Below, piece by piece: positions 41,234 through 50,627 of a DNA stretch of 64,000 nucleotides. The position numbers and the translations under genes are program-made. Within the stretch, counting starts at the first letter, position 1, and the number at the start of each line of letters is the position of its first letter. Source of the DNA: Kitasatospora sp. GP82. GTDB taxonomy: Bacteria; Actinomycetota; Actinomycetes; Streptomycetales; Streptomycetaceae. Below the pieces are notes generated by a model, which did not search any database, had not been told where the DNA came from, and was given only the letters and a program-made list of their open reading frames with translations. The stretch covers positions 35,292 through 99,291 of the forward strand of contig NZ_JARZAJ010000023.1 in the NCBI RefSeq assembly GCF_029892105.1, in the 5' to 3' direction.

Positions 41234-42772
41234 GTGCTTGACTCCCCCACGCGCGCGGCACCGGCCGGCCGCCTGACCGACCGCCTCAGCCGGCGGCTCT
41301 CCGAGCGTGTCCGCACGGGGTACTGGACCAGAGTGGTCCCGGTCCTCGCCCTGCTGGCGGTGGTCACCCACATCCCCTCCTTCCTGCGCCCGGTCTGGAG
41401 CCCCGACGAGGGCTATCTGGCCACCCAGGCGCGAATGCTGGCCGACGGCGGCGTGCTGTACGACACCGTGGTGGACCGCAAGCCCCCACTGCTGCCCTGG
41501 CTGTACGAGGCGTGCTTCGCGGTCTTCGGATCGCTCTCGCTCTGGCCGCTGCGCACCCTGGCGATCGTGGCGCACCTGATCACGGCCGTCCTGCTGGCCT
41601 CGCTGGCCCGCGGCCGCTGGGGCAACCGCGCGGGGGCCACCGCCGGGGCGCTGTATCTGCTGGTCTCCATCGGGCTCTCCCCGGAGGACACCCAGGCGGC
41701 GACCTTCGAGGTCTTCATGCTCCCGGCCATGGTGGCCGCCTTCCGGTACGCGGAGCGGCGGCGCTGGCTGGCGGCCGGGATCGCGGTGGCCCTCTGCTCG
41801 CTCACCAAGCAGACCGGCGGCGCGGTGCTGCTGCCGGTGCTCTGGATGCTCTGGCAGGACGCCCGGCAGCGCGGTGTGGCCTGGCGGCCCGCCCTGGCCA
41901 AGATCTGCTTCGGCTTCGCGCTGCCGATAGCGCTGGTCGCGGTGATCCTGACCAAGCCCAAGGGCTTCCTGTTCTGGGTGGTCACCGGCAGTGGTGACTA
42001 CGCCTCACTCGGCGGGGCCTGGCTGCAGATGCTCGGCCGCGCGTTCGGCAACGCGGGCATCCTGCTGGTCGCCGGCCTGGGCTTCCTGGCCCCGGTGGGC
42101 CAGCGGCTCTGGCTGAAGTACCGGGGCCGTCCGGTGGCCTCGCCGGTCGCCGGTGAGGCGTACGGATCGACCAACGACCTGTGGGTCTGGCTGCTCTCCT
42201 CGGTGATCGCGGTGAGCACCGGCTTCCACTTCTTCGGCCACTACTACCTGCAGTTGATGCCGCCGCTGGTGCTGCTCGGGGTGGGTGCGGTGAGCACCTC
42301 GGCGATCCGTTGGCGGCCGGTGCTGGTGTACACCACGGTCGCGGCGACGGTGTTCTGGGGTCTGGGGATGTTCTGGCCGGGCCAGAAGCTGACCCACACC
42401 ACCGAGGTCGCCACCACGGTGGCCGAGCAGACCACGCCCAAGGACACCGTGCTGATCTGGGGCATGCACCCCGAGCTGTACTGGCTGGCCGACCGGCGTC
42501 CGGTCACCCGCTATCTGACGGCGGGTTTCCTGACCAACTTCAGCGGAGGCAAGGACAGCAGTCAGGAGGTCGGCGAGAAGTACAGCGTCAGCGACGCCTG
42601 GCAGACCTTCGATCAGGAGCTGTCCAAGGGGCTGCCCGAGGTGGTGGTCGACGACTCGGGCCGGGCCCCGTACCAGCCGGTGCTGATCCCGCGGATCGAG
42701 AGCCTGCTGGACAGCAAGTACGAGGTGGTGGCGGTGAACGCCGACACGGTGATCTACCGCCTCAAGAAGTGA
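41234..42772 (+). CDS. Membrane glycosyltransferase (GT39/GT83, PMT/ArnT-like)
   Basis: Protein of about 512 residues with roughly ten membrane helices in the first 390 and a soluble C-terminal domain. The first extracytoplasmic loop carries the diagnostic acidic motif WSPDEGYLATQARMLADGG and YDTVVDRKPPLLPWLYE, as in polyprenyl-phosphate-sugar-dependent transferases. It should move a sugar from a lipid-phosphate carrier to a surface acceptor. GTG 41234 sits 8 bases after a TAGTTT -10-like sequence, so the mRNA may be leaderless; TTG 41225 is an alternative. First of the surface-polymer genes. Confidence 0.85.
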   Translation: MLDSPTRAAPAGRLTDRLSRRLSERVRTGYWTRVVPVLALLAVVTHIPSFLRPVWSPDEGYLATQARMLADGGVLYDTVVDRKPPLLPWLYEACFAVFGSLSLWPLRTLAIVAHLITAVLLASLARGRWGNRAGATAGALYLLVSIGLSPEDTQAATFEVFMLPAMVAAFRYAERRRWLAAGIAVALCSLTKQTGGAVLLPVLWMLWQDARQRGVAWRPALAKICFGFALPIALVAVILTKPKGFLFWVVTGSGDYASLGGAWLQMLGRAFGNAGILLVAGLGFLAPVGQRLWLKYRGRPVASPVAGEAYGSTNDLWVWLLSSVIAVSTGFHFFGHYYLQLMPPLVLLGVGAVSTSAIRWRPVLVYTTVAATVFWGLGMFWPGQKLTHTTEVATTVAEQTTPKDTVLIWGMHPELYWLADRRPVTRYLTAGFLTNFSGGKDSSQEVGEKYSVSDAWQTFDQELSKGLPEVVVDDSGRAPYQPVLIPRIESLLDSKYEVVAVNADTVIYRLKK

Positions 42773-42875
42773 GGGCGCGCGGCCGCCCCGAGGGCGGTCC
42801 GCAGCCGGGTGATGGTGCGTATCCGATCCTTGGCAATGCCGTATTCAAGAGGACACCCAAGCCCGGTAATCTGTT

Positions 42876-42898
42876 CATGAGATCATGATGAACTCATG
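42876..42898. promoter_or_regulatory. Nested A/T-rich palindrome upstream of the polymer operon
   Basis: CATGAG and CTCATG arms flank an inner palindrome ATCATGAT. It lies 72-94 bases before the CDP-alcohol transferase start, the right place for an operator. No regulator gene is adjacent. Confidence 0.55.
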
Positions 42899-42969
42899 GC
42901 GCCAGACCCAGCGACCACACCGCGATCCCCGGGGCCAACAGGACGTTCGAGGAAGGACCGTGGCAAGCG

Positions 42970-44133
42970 GTGGCGTTGGCCGGTGACATAGACGACTCCT
43001 CGGAGGAGCGCGTGGCGGGGCGGGGATCGCACCGCAGAACCATGACCCTCGCCGAGGTCAGGGACCGCACGCTGAAGAAGCGTGACGCCTGGTGGACCGT
43101 GGTCCTAGTGGACCCGGTGGCCACCCCCCTCGTGCGCTGGGTCGCCCGCCACACCAGGATCACCCCGAACCAGATCACCTGGGCCGCACTCTTCCTCGGC
43201 CTCGGCTCGGCCTGGCTGTTCGCGCTCGGCGACCGTTACGCGCTGCTGCTGGGCGCGGGGCTCTACCACCTCAGTTTCATCCTCGACTGCATGGACGGGA
43301 AGCTGGCCCGTCTCACCGGCAACGGCAGCATCTTCGGCGCCTGGCTGGACTACGTCTTCGACCGGATCCGGGTCGTCATCTGCGCGCTCTGCCTGATGGT
43401 CGGGCAGTTCCGCGACCACCCGACCGAGATGTACTTCTGGCTCGCCATCCTGGTCATCTTCCTCGACATGATCCGCTACGTGAACGCGCTGCAGATCTAC
43501 AAGATGCGCCAGGGCATGCGGAAGAAGCTGGAGACCGTCAGCGGCGGCAGCACCGACGGGGTCAGCGGCAAGTCGCTGCTCTTCATGGAGGACCTGCTCC
43601 GCGACAACCCCGAACTCGACACCGCCCAGCCCGAGATCATCCAGGCCCAGGTCCACCTGGAGACCCAGGACGCCGAGATCGTCGACCTGCACCAGGGCTT
43701 CCGCAAGAACTTCCCCTGGTACATGCGGGCCCGCAACTTCCTCAAGCGGCACCGCATCCGCACCCATCTGATCAGCGGCATCGAGTTCCAGATGGGCGTC
43801 TTCATCGTCGCCCCGATAGTCGGCCGGATCGGCCTGGTCACCGTGGTGGTCTCGGTCGGCCTGGCGCTCTTCGAGCTCGCCATCCTGTACAAGTTCTGGC
43901 TCTCCACCAAGGACTTCGAGCAGACCATGGCCGACATGGCCATGCGCAAGCGCCGCCGTACCCTGGAGATCGCCGCCGGCCTGCGCCCGCCGGACGAGGC
44001 CGAGCCCGAACTGCCCCACCAGCACACCGGGACCCGGCCGAACACCGAGCCCCCGCCGCGGCAGCGGCCGCCCGCCGGGTCCTACCCGGCGGAAGAGGAC
44101 AGCCCGACCATGGCCCTGCGCACAATCCGGTGA
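42970..44133 (+). CDS. CDP-alcohol phosphatidyltransferase family membrane protein
   Basis: Protein of 387 residues with the complete family motif D-x2-DG-x2-AR-x8-G-x3-D-x3-D (beginning DCMDGKLAR and ending GAWLDYVFD), which binds metal and the CDP-alcohol, plus about six membrane helices. It joins an alcohol (glycerol phosphate, inositol phosphate or similar) to a CDP-activated lipid or polyol. It is about 180 residues longer than PgsA-type enzymes because of a soluble insert (about 180-255) and a charged Pro-rich tail. Starts at GTG 42970, GTG 43012 (better GGAGGAG) or ATG 43042 are all possible. Its stop overlaps the next gene by four bases. Confidence 0.88.
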   Translation: MALAGDIDDSSEERVAGRGSHRRTMTLAEVRDRTLKKRDAWWTVVLVDPVATPLVRWVARHTRITPNQITWAALFLGLGSAWLFALGDRYALLLGAGLYHLSFILDCMDGKLARLTGNGSIFGAWLDYVFDRIRVVICALCLMVGQFRDHPTEMYFWLAILVIFLDMIRYVNALQIYKMRQGMRKKLETVSGGSTDGVSGKSLLFMEDLLRDNPELDTAQPEIIQAQVHLETQDAEIVDLHQGFRKNFPWYMRARNFLKRHRIRTHLISGIEFQMGVFIVAPIVGRIGLVTVVVSVGLALFELAILYKFWLSTKDFEQTMADMAMRKRRRTLEIAAGLRPPDEAEPELPHQHTGTRPNTEPPPRQRPPAGSYPAEEDSPTMALRTIR

Positions 44134-47100
44134 ACATCTTGCGCCCGAGCACTGAGTACGTCGCCTCCCACGCCCCGGCCGTCTCGGTGGTGATCGCCGC
44201 CTACAACGCGGCGGGAACGGTCGGCCGCGCGATCCAGTCGGCCCAGCTCCAGACCGTCGATGCGATCGAGATCCTGGTGGTGGACGACCACTCCCAGGAC
44301 AACACCGTCGAACTGGTCCAGGGCTTCGCCCAGGCCGACCCCAGGATCCGGCTGATATCCCGCCAGGCCAACAGCGGTGGCGTCGGAGCTCCCCGCAACG
44401 ACGGTGTCGCGGCCGCCACCGGCGCCTATGTGATGTTCCTGGACGCCGACGACGAACTGCCAAGCAAGGCCTGCGAGGAGCTGCTGGAGTCCGCGCTGCG
44501 CACCGGCGCGGACCTCACCATCGGCCGCGCGGTGCGGATCAACGTGGAGACCAGCGAGCCCAAGGTCTGGGCCGCCGACCTGCACGCCGACCCCGAGGAG
44601 CGGCGCTTCGCCGGTATCCGGGACTACCCGGAGCTGCTCAACGACCCGATCGCCGCCGCCAAGCTCTACCGCCGCGAGTACCTGCTGCGCGGCAACATCC
44701 GCTTCCCCGAGGGCGTGTTCTACGAGGACACTCTCTTCTCCACCGTGGCGTACGCCTGCGCCGCCGGCATCGTCATCATCCCCAGACCGGTCTACCGCTG
44801 GCTCTACGAGGACAGCTCCGAGACCCCCTCGATCACCCGTCGGCTCGGCGAGATCCGCAGCATCGCCGACCGGGTCTGGGTGCACCGGAGAGCCGATGAG
44901 TTCCTGCTGGCCCAGGGCGCGTACGACCTGAAGATCCGCAAGGATCTCAAGTTCCTCTCCCACGACCTCAAGCTCTACATGGGCGTCCTGCGCAGCGGGA
45001 GCCCCGAGTTCCGCGCGCGGTTCCAGCAGATCGTGGCCGAGTACCTGGACGCGATCACCCCCGAGGCGTACGAGCGCTGCGGGGTGATCGAGCGGATCCG
45101 CGCCTTCTGCCTTCGGCACGACCTGCTGGACGCGGCCGTCGCCACCGCCGACTACCTCCAGCGCCGTTCGGTGGTCGCCTCGGACGTGGTGGAGCGCGAC
45201 GGTGCCGTCTACTGGACCGCCGCCGGACTGCACCTGCCGGAGGCCGAGCACTTCCTGGACGCCACTCTGCTCGGCCTGCACACCGCGGAGTTCTCCCAGG
45301 CCAAGCTGTTCAACCAGGTGGCGCACTTCCAGGTGACCGGGCAGCGGATCGAGATCGCGGGGGAGATCCTCAACCAGTTCGGGCGGATCGGCGCCAAGGA
45401 CCAGCTGACCCTCAAGGGCGTGGTCCGCAAGGGCAAGGGCGTCGCCCACGAGTACCCCGTCGAGCTGTTCTCCGTCGACAGCCGGGCGATCCGCTACAAG
45501 GCGGTCATCGACATCGACGCCGTCGCCAAGGCGCTGAAGGCGGGCGGCCGGTGGAACTTCCTGATGCAGGTGGAGTGGAACGGCAAACGCCACACCACCG
45601 CGCTGTGCATCCGCGGCCACGAGATCGACGAGTACCGCTTCGAGGTCGGCAAGGCCCTCTTCGAGGCGTACGAGACGGTCAGCGGAAACCTCTGCATGCG
45701 CACCGCGGCCGAGCACCTGGAGCTGGTCGCGGCGAAGAAGCGCTCCAGCGTCGACTGGCAGTGGTTCACCCGGGAGGCGGGCGTGCCCGCGGTGCCGGAG
45801 GAGCCGGAGAAGTACACCGCGGCCATCGTGGTGCCCTGCCACAACGCCGAGTCCACGCTGCTGGACTGCCTCTGGTCGATCGGTGTGCAGCGCGGCATCG
45901 AACGGGCGCAGGTGATCCTGGTCGACGACGGCTCCACCGACGGGACGGCCGCCCTGCTGGACGGCTTCGCCGCCTACCGGGCCAATGTGACGGTGATCTC
46001 CCAGGCCCGGCGGGGCGCGGGGGCGGCCCGTAACGCCGCTCTGGGCAAGGTCGGCGCGCCCTGGGTGATGTTCGTGGACGCGGACGACATCCTCGCCAAG
46101 GACGCCCTGCACACCCTGCTGATGGCCGCCCGCGAGGACCGGTCCGATGTGATCATGGGCAATACGGCGGAGTTCCCGGTGCAGTCCGCCACCCCGCCGC
46201 CGTGGCAGCGCTACTTCGGCTCGGGCAACCGGGTGGTCAGGAAGCTGACCGACACCCCCTTCCTGCTCTTCGCCGACGGTATCGGCGGCAAGCTCTTCAA
46301 GACCCTCAGGCTGGCCGAGTACCAGCTGCGCTTCGGCGAGGGCCTGCACTTCGACGAAGCCTGGCTGGCCCTCCCCGCCCTGCTGCGCGCTCGCAAGATC
46401 ACCCTGGTGGACCGGGTGGTCCATCTGGAACGGGTGGAGGAGAAGCGGGGATCCTTCCTCGACTCGCCGTGGAACCATCCGCAGCGCTCCCGCGACCTGC
46501 TCCGGCTCCACCTGGGCCTGCTGGCCTTCACCGAGCAGGACGAGCCGAAGATCCGCGAGACCGTCTTCCGGATGGTGGTCCGCAACTACCAGCCGTACCT
46601 GCGCAGTCTGCACCGGATCATGAGCCGCCAGGCGCTCATCGAGCTCTTCCCCTCGGTCTGCGCCCAGTACGCGCCGATCCCCGACGAGCTGATCGCGCAG
46701 TACGCGATCCAGCCGCAGTCCCGGCTGCTGCACTACGCCGCCAGGACCGGCAGCCTGGACGTCTTCTGCGACCCCAGCGAGCCGCCGAAGGACCGCCCGA
46801 GGCTCTACGTCGACGAGGACGGGCTCTACCGGCAACTGGTCGGCGCGCAGAGCGAGTGCTCGCTGCTGCGGGTCGACAAGCAGAGCGCGATCCTGGAGGC
46901 CGCGCAGTCCGCCGACGGCGTCCTGCACTTCGAGGGCCTGCTCTCGATGACCGGCGTGGACCTCGCCGAGCCGCTCTACAACCGCCTTGAGCTGGTGCTC
47001 CGTTCGGCGCACGGTGAGGTCACCGCCCCGCTGGAGCAGGACTACCGGCGCGACCGCTGGCACGTGCGCAAGGAGAAGGACCTCTACGCGGGCTTCCACG

Positions 47101-48548
47101 CCCGGGTCGAGGACGGCCACCTCGCCAGGGCGGGGGCGGGCCGGCAGGAGCTGTTCGTCCGGATCACCGACGGCGAGCACCGGGTGGACATCCCGGTCAC
47201 CGCGCGGATGTCGCTGCACCGCTACAAGGGCGTCTTCCGGGTGGACCGGCGCAAGTACGAGCTGACCGTGGACCCACACGGCACCGTCCGCCTCAACGTC
47301 CTCGCCAAGTCCGCCTCCGGCCGGGCGCCAGCCGCTCTCAGGCGGGCGGCCCGCCAGCTCCGCTGGAGCCTGCCGGGCCGCACGGGATGGCGTACCAGGC
47401 TCGGCTACTGGCTGACGTACCCGCTGCTGCACTGGCGCGACATCTGGCTCATCGGCGAGCGCCAGGACACCGCGCAGGACAACGGCCTGCACTTCTTCCG
47501 CTGGATGCGGCAGAACAAGCGCCGTCGCAACGCCTACTACGTGATCGAGAAGAGCAGCCCGGACTGGGGCAAGGTCGCCGAGTACGGCAAGGTGCTGGCG
47601 CACGGCTCCGCCCGGCACCGGCTCTACATGCTGCACGCCACCAAGCTGATCAGCCCGTACGACCTGGAGGCGTACCTCACTCCGCGCGGCACCCACAAGC
47701 GGGCCTTCCTGACCACCTACGGCGATCTGCTGCGCTACAAGCGGGTCTTCCTCCAGCACGGCGTCATCTACAACGACGTCTCGCAGTCGGCGCAGCGGCA
47801 TGTCACCAGCGTGGACATGTTCGTCACCTCCGCCGCCGCGGAGAACCGTTACATCGCCGAGGAGTTCGGCTACGGCCTCGAGCGGATGGCGCAGACCGGG
47901 CTGCCGCGCTTCGACGCTCTCAAGCAGGTCCGCAAGGACCGCCGGATCCTGCTGATGCCCACCTGGCGTCGGGACATCGTGGCGCCCTCCTACAACCGGG
48001 CGGCCCAGCCGAAGATCCCGTTCGCCTCGTCCGAGTACTACCGCTTCTTCTCGGAGTTCATCAAGCACCCGAGGCTGCTCGCGGCGCTCGAACACTTCGG
48101 CGTGACGCTGGAGTTCTTCCCGCACTACGAGATCCGGCCGTATCTGCACCACTTCGGCACCAGCCACCCCTCCGTCGAGGTGGCCGACCCGGCGACCCGC
48201 GATGTGCAGGACGCGCTCAAGGAGTGCTCGCTGATGGTCACCGACTACTCGTCGGTGTTCTTCGACGTGGTCTACATGGGCACGCCGCTGGTCTACGTTC
48301 CGTTCGACTTCGACGAGTTCTACAGCAAGCACTACCGGCTCGGATACCTGAACATCCTCACCGACGGCTTCGGCCCGGCCTGCCGGACGGTCGAGCACGC
48401 GGTGGACGAGGTGATCGCCTCGATGGCGAACGGCTTTGTGATGCAGAGCCCGTACCGGGAGCGGGTGGAGGCCTTCTTCGGTCCCCGGGACACCCGCAAC
48501 AGCGAGCGGGTCTTCGCCGCGATAGAGGCCCTCGCCAAGCAGAAGTGA
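44130..48548 (+). CDS. Trimodular GT2-GT2-TagF wall-polymer synthase
   Basis: Cytosolic or membrane-peripheral protein of 1472 residues. Module 1 (about 18-300) is a GT2 glycosyltransferase (VSVVIAAYN, DxD in MFLDADDEL at 103-110). Module 2 (about 560-850) is a second GT2 (AIVVPCHN, VILVDDGSTDGT, MFVDADDIL). Module 3 (about 1090-1472) is a CDP-glycerol glycerophosphotransferase fold of the TagB/TagF type (HDIWLIGE-like start, FLQHGVIYND, TDYSSVFFDVVYMGTP). Two beta-rich regions of unknown fold separate the modules. It could build a teichoic-acid-like polymer of alternating sugar and polyol-phosphate. GTG 44130 overlaps the upstream stop (GTGA), coupling it to the CDP-alcohol transferase. Confidence 0.9.
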   Translation: MNILRPSTEYVASHAPAVSVVIAAYNAAGTVGRAIQSAQLQTVDAIEILVVDDHSQDNTVELVQGFAQADPRIRLISRQANSGGVGAPRNDGVAAATGAYVMFLDADDELPSKACEELLESALRTGADLTIGRAVRINVETSEPKVWAADLHADPEERRFAGIRDYPELLNDPIAAAKLYRREYLLRGNIRFPEGVFYEDTLFSTVAYACAAGIVIIPRPVYRWLYEDSSETPSITRRLGEIRSIADRVWVHRRADEFLLAQGAYDLKIRKDLKFLSHDLKLYMGVLRSGSPEFRARFQQIVAEYLDAITPEAYERCGVIERIRAFCLRHDLLDAAVATADYLQRRSVVASDVVERDGAVYWTAAGLHLPEAEHFLDATLLGLHTAEFSQAKLFNQVAHFQVTGQRIEIAGEILNQFGRIGAKDQLTLKGVVRKGKGVAHEYPVELFSVDSRAIRYKAVIDIDAVAKALKAGGRWNFLMQVEWNGKRHTTALCIRGHEIDEYRFEVGKALFEAYETVSGNLCMRTAAEHLELVAAKKRSSVDWQWFTREAGVPAVPEEPEKYTAAIVVPCHNAESTLLDCLWSIGVQRGIERAQVILVDDGSTDGTAALLDGFAAYRANVTVISQARRGAGAARNAALGKVGAPWVMFVDADDILAKDALHTLLMAAREDRSDVIMGNTAEFPVQSATPPPWQRYFGSGNRVVRKLTDTPFLLFADGIGGKLFKTLRLAEYQLRFGEGLHFDEAWLALPALLRARKITLVDRVVHLERVEEKRGSFLDSPWNHPQRSRDLLRLHLGLLAFTEQDEPKIRETVFRMVVRNYQPYLRSLHRIMSRQALIELFPSVCAQYAPIPDELIAQYAIQPQSRLLHYAARTGSLDVFCDPSEPPKDRPRLYVDEDGLYRQLVGAQSECSLLRVDKQSAILEAAQSADGVLHFEGLLSMTGVDLAEPLYNRLELVLRSAHGEVTAPLEQDYRRDRWHVRKEKDLYAGFHARVEDGHLARAGAGRQELFVRITDGEHRVDIPVTARMSLHRYKGVFRVDRRKYELTVDPHGTVRLNVLAKSASGRAPAALRRAARQLRWSLPGRTGWRTRLGYWLTYPLLHWRDIWLIGERQDTAQDNGLHFFRWMRQNKRRRNAYYVIEKSSPDWGKVAEYGKVLAHGSARHRLYMLHATKLISPYDLEAYLTPRGTHKRAFLTTYGDLLRYKRVFLQHGVIYNDVSQSAQRHVTSVDMFVTSAAAENRYIAEEFGYGLERMAQTGLPRFDALKQVRKDRRILLMPTWRRDIVAPSYNRAAQPKIPFASSEYYRFFSEFIKHPRLLAALEHFGVTLEFFPHYEIRPYLHHFGTSHPSVEVADPATRDVQDALKECSLMVTDYSSVFFDVVYMGTPLVYVPFDFDEFYSKHYRLGYLNILTDGFGPACRTVEHAVDEVIASMANGFVMQSPYRERVEAFFGPRDTRNSERVFAAIEALAKQK

Positions 48549-48584
48549 CCTTCTACTTCTCGGGGGTACGGCCGGCCACGCGGC

Positions 48585-49895
48585 TCAGTGCTGCACGCCG
48601 TAGCCGCCCTGGGTCACGTACACCGCGTCGGAGACCGGGCGTTCGAAGCCGTCGGAGGGCTTGTTCACCAGGCTGCCGCCGACCACCAGGGTGGTCGAGC
48701 CGCCGCCGTCGATGTTCAGGGCGTCGGTCGCGTCGAGGGCGGCCAGCAGGTCGCTGAGCTGGTTGTAGTCCATACCGGGCTGGTCGTCGTCGGCGTCGAC
48801 GGTGACGAGCAGTACCTTGCCCTCGCTGTCCACCCCGGCGACCGTCCTGGCGTGCCGGTCGCCGCCGGAGCCGCTGTACATGCTCCTGCCGTCCTGGCGC
48901 ATGATCAGGCGTCCCGAGACGGCGTAGAGCGAGCGGCTCAGGGGGATCTCGTCCCCGAAGCGGGTGTCGGTCACCTTCTCCGTGAGCGTCAGCGAACTGC
49001 CCACCTGTGCATGGGCGGTGAGCCACTCGACGCCCTTGCCGATGCCCTGGAGCACTCTTCCCCCGGCCGGTACCGTGGTGCCGCCGCGCCCCTTGTGGAA
49101 GGAGCGCACCGTCCCGCTGCGGTCCAGCACCACCTCCACGCCCGGGTCGTCGGCGTGCGCCGCCTCGGAGCCCTTCAGCGGCTCCGGGGTGGGGATGCCG
49201 TACTCCGGGGTGAAGAGCACGATCTCGTCGTCGTTGGCGAAGACCTGGGTGTCGGGTGCGGCCTCCAGGTCGCCCTGGAAGCCGACCAGCAGGTTGCCCT
49301 TGTCGGAGACGGGCCGCTCCCAGGGGATCCGGCCCGGATGCCGGTTGATGCCGTGCACCTCGGTGCTCGAACCGCCGGCCGAGACCGCGATGTCGGTCTT
49401 CAGGGTGGTGATGTAGGGGCGGCCGTGCTGCATCAGCAGTACGCCCCCGCCGCTGGCCTCGCTGAGCAGCACGCCCCCCTGGATGGAGACGCCCTCCGGG
49501 TCGCCCTCGGGCAGCTGGTACTTCTTCGCCAGATCGTCGTCGAAGAAGCTGCCGTTGACCCCGGCCAGCGGCGGCGGGACGAGATCCGTGTCCGCGAGCG
49601 CCCGGCGGACCGGCTCGGCGCTGCCCGCGGCCGCGCCGACGGTGCTGCGCAGGGTCAGCGGCGCGACGTCCGGGTCGATCCTGAGCACATTGACGGCCAG
49701 CCAGGTGTGCTTGCCGCCGGGGTAGGTGGTGCGGGTGATGCCGGGCGCCAGGACGGTGACGGCCGAGGGGCTGCCCAGCACGTCACCGGCGTCGGCGTGC
49801 GCCTTCACGGGCGGCGGCGCAATGCCCAGCGCGGCCAGCGTCGTACCGGCCACGGCGAGACGGCGCAGCCCGTGCGGGAGGGAGTGGGTTCGCAT
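48585..49895 (-). CDS. Secreted phosphodiester glycosidase (NAGPA-domain) protein
   Basis: Protein of 436 residues with a signal peptide (about 1-33, basic MRTHSLPHGLRR start). The C-terminal part is a NAGPA/exopolysaccharide phosphodiester glycosidase domain (AGVNGSFFDDD, GVDSEGKVLLVTVDADD, LNIDGGGSTTLVVGG). Such enzymes remove sugars linked by phosphodiester bonds, a linkage expected in wall teichoic acids, which fits the adjacent TagF fusion. Last gene of a four-gene minus-strand operon, 11 bases after the I36-like gene; it converges with the fusion gene with a 36-base gap. Confidence 0.88.
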   Translation of the reverse strand: MRTHSLPHGLRRLAVAGTTLAALGIAPPPVKAHADAGDVLGSPSAVTVLAPGITRTTYPGGKHTWLAVNVLRIDPDVAPLTLRSTVGAAAGSAEPVRRALADTDLVPPPLAGVNGSFFDDDLAKKYQLPEGDPEGVSIQGGVLLSEASGGGVLLMQHGRPYITTLKTDIAVSAGGSSTEVHGINRHPGRIPWERPVSDKGNLLVGFQGDLEAAPDTQVFANDDEIVLFTPEYGIPTPEPLKGSEAAHADDPGVEVVLDRSGTVRSFHKGRGGTTVPAGGRVLQGIGKGVEWLTAHAQVGSSLTLTEKVTDTRFGDEIPLSRSLYAVSGRLIMRQDGRSMYSGSGGDRHARTVAGVDSEGKVLLVTVDADDDQPGMDYNQLSDLLAALDATDALNIDGGGSTTLVVGGSLVNKPSDGFERPVSDAVYVTQGGYGVQH

Positions 49896-49906
49896 CTGGT
49901 CCTTCG

Positions 49907-50614
49907 TCAGCACGCGGAAGGGTCGGTGACCAACTTGTGCGAGCCGACGCCCGCAACGTACGGGTCGCCCAGGGTGGTGCTGCTTGCGGGCGGTACCACG
50001 AAGGCGTCGTAGCGCTTGCCGTCGGCGGCCGTCCACCGGCCGCTGTAGTCGGGGTTGCGGTAGAGGCAGGCGGTGGAGAGGGTGCGGTTCCAGACCGAGG
50101 CCGCGCTGCCGGGCCAGTCGGAGCCGTACCCGGACGCGGCGGCGGTCCAGGACTTCAACGGACCGCGCCCGCTGGGTTCCTGGAACAGGCAGAGCGAGCG
50201 CTCGGGGCAGCGCTCGTAGCCGCTGAGGCAACCGGCCTGGGACTCCGCGGGTTTGATCGAGGCGAAGCCGTCCGAGGGCTTGGCGAAGCCGCCCCAGCTC
50301 TGCTTGCTGCCCGGCGCGATCTCCCTGACCTGGCCGCCGAAGGCTGGCTTCTCGTACAGGCAGGCCCAGTACTGGCTGCGGTTGTCGACCGTGCGGATCG
50401 GGCCGACGCCACCGGCGGCGACGTTCTCCTGGACGGCCAGCTCGGCCGTGGAGAGCAGCGCGCTGCCGCTGCCGCCGTAGAGGCAGAACCTACCGGTCGC
50501 GCAGTTCCCGCTCCGGTCGGACGAGGAGGAGTACCGGACGCCGAGGTAGGCGCAGAGCAGGGCCAGCAGAACCGCCAGGACGCCCGTAGCGGCTCTGCGA
50601 AGAGGTGTGGTCAC
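49907..50614 (-). CDS. Exported peptidase-inhibitor I36/crystallin-like repeat protein
   Basis: Protein of 235 residues with one N-terminal membrane helix (about 8-26) acting as a signal anchor, then four Cys-rich repeats beginning FCLYGG, ACLYEKPAFGG, LCLFQEPSG and ACLYRNPDYSG, typical of the I36 family with its beta/gamma-crystallin-like fold. It ends in a Cys. The founding member (SMPI) inhibits metalloproteases; here it may equally be a wall-associated structural protein. Thirteen bases after the Ig-like gene and 11 before the phosphodiester glycosidase. Confidence 0.8.
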   Translation of the reverse strand: MTTPLRRAATGVLAVLLALLCAYLGVRYSSSSDRSGNCATGRFCLYGGSGSALLSTAELAVQENVAAGGVGPIRTVDNRSQYWACLYEKPAFGGQVREIAPGSKQSWGGFAKPSDGFASIKPAESQAGCLSGYERCPERSLCLFQEPSGRGPLKSWTAAASGYGSDWPGSAASVWNRTLSTACLYRNPDYSGRWTAADGKRYDAFVVPPASSTTLGDPYVAGVGSHKLVTDPSAC

Positions 50615-50627
50615 GTACGGGTGCTTC

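Noticed and set aside
44082..48398. A 1438-codon open frame antisense to the GT2-GT2-TagF gene
   Set aside because: High GC keeps antisense frames open; its sequence is Arg/Gly/Val/Gln-rich with no domain, and the plus strand encodes clear enzymes.
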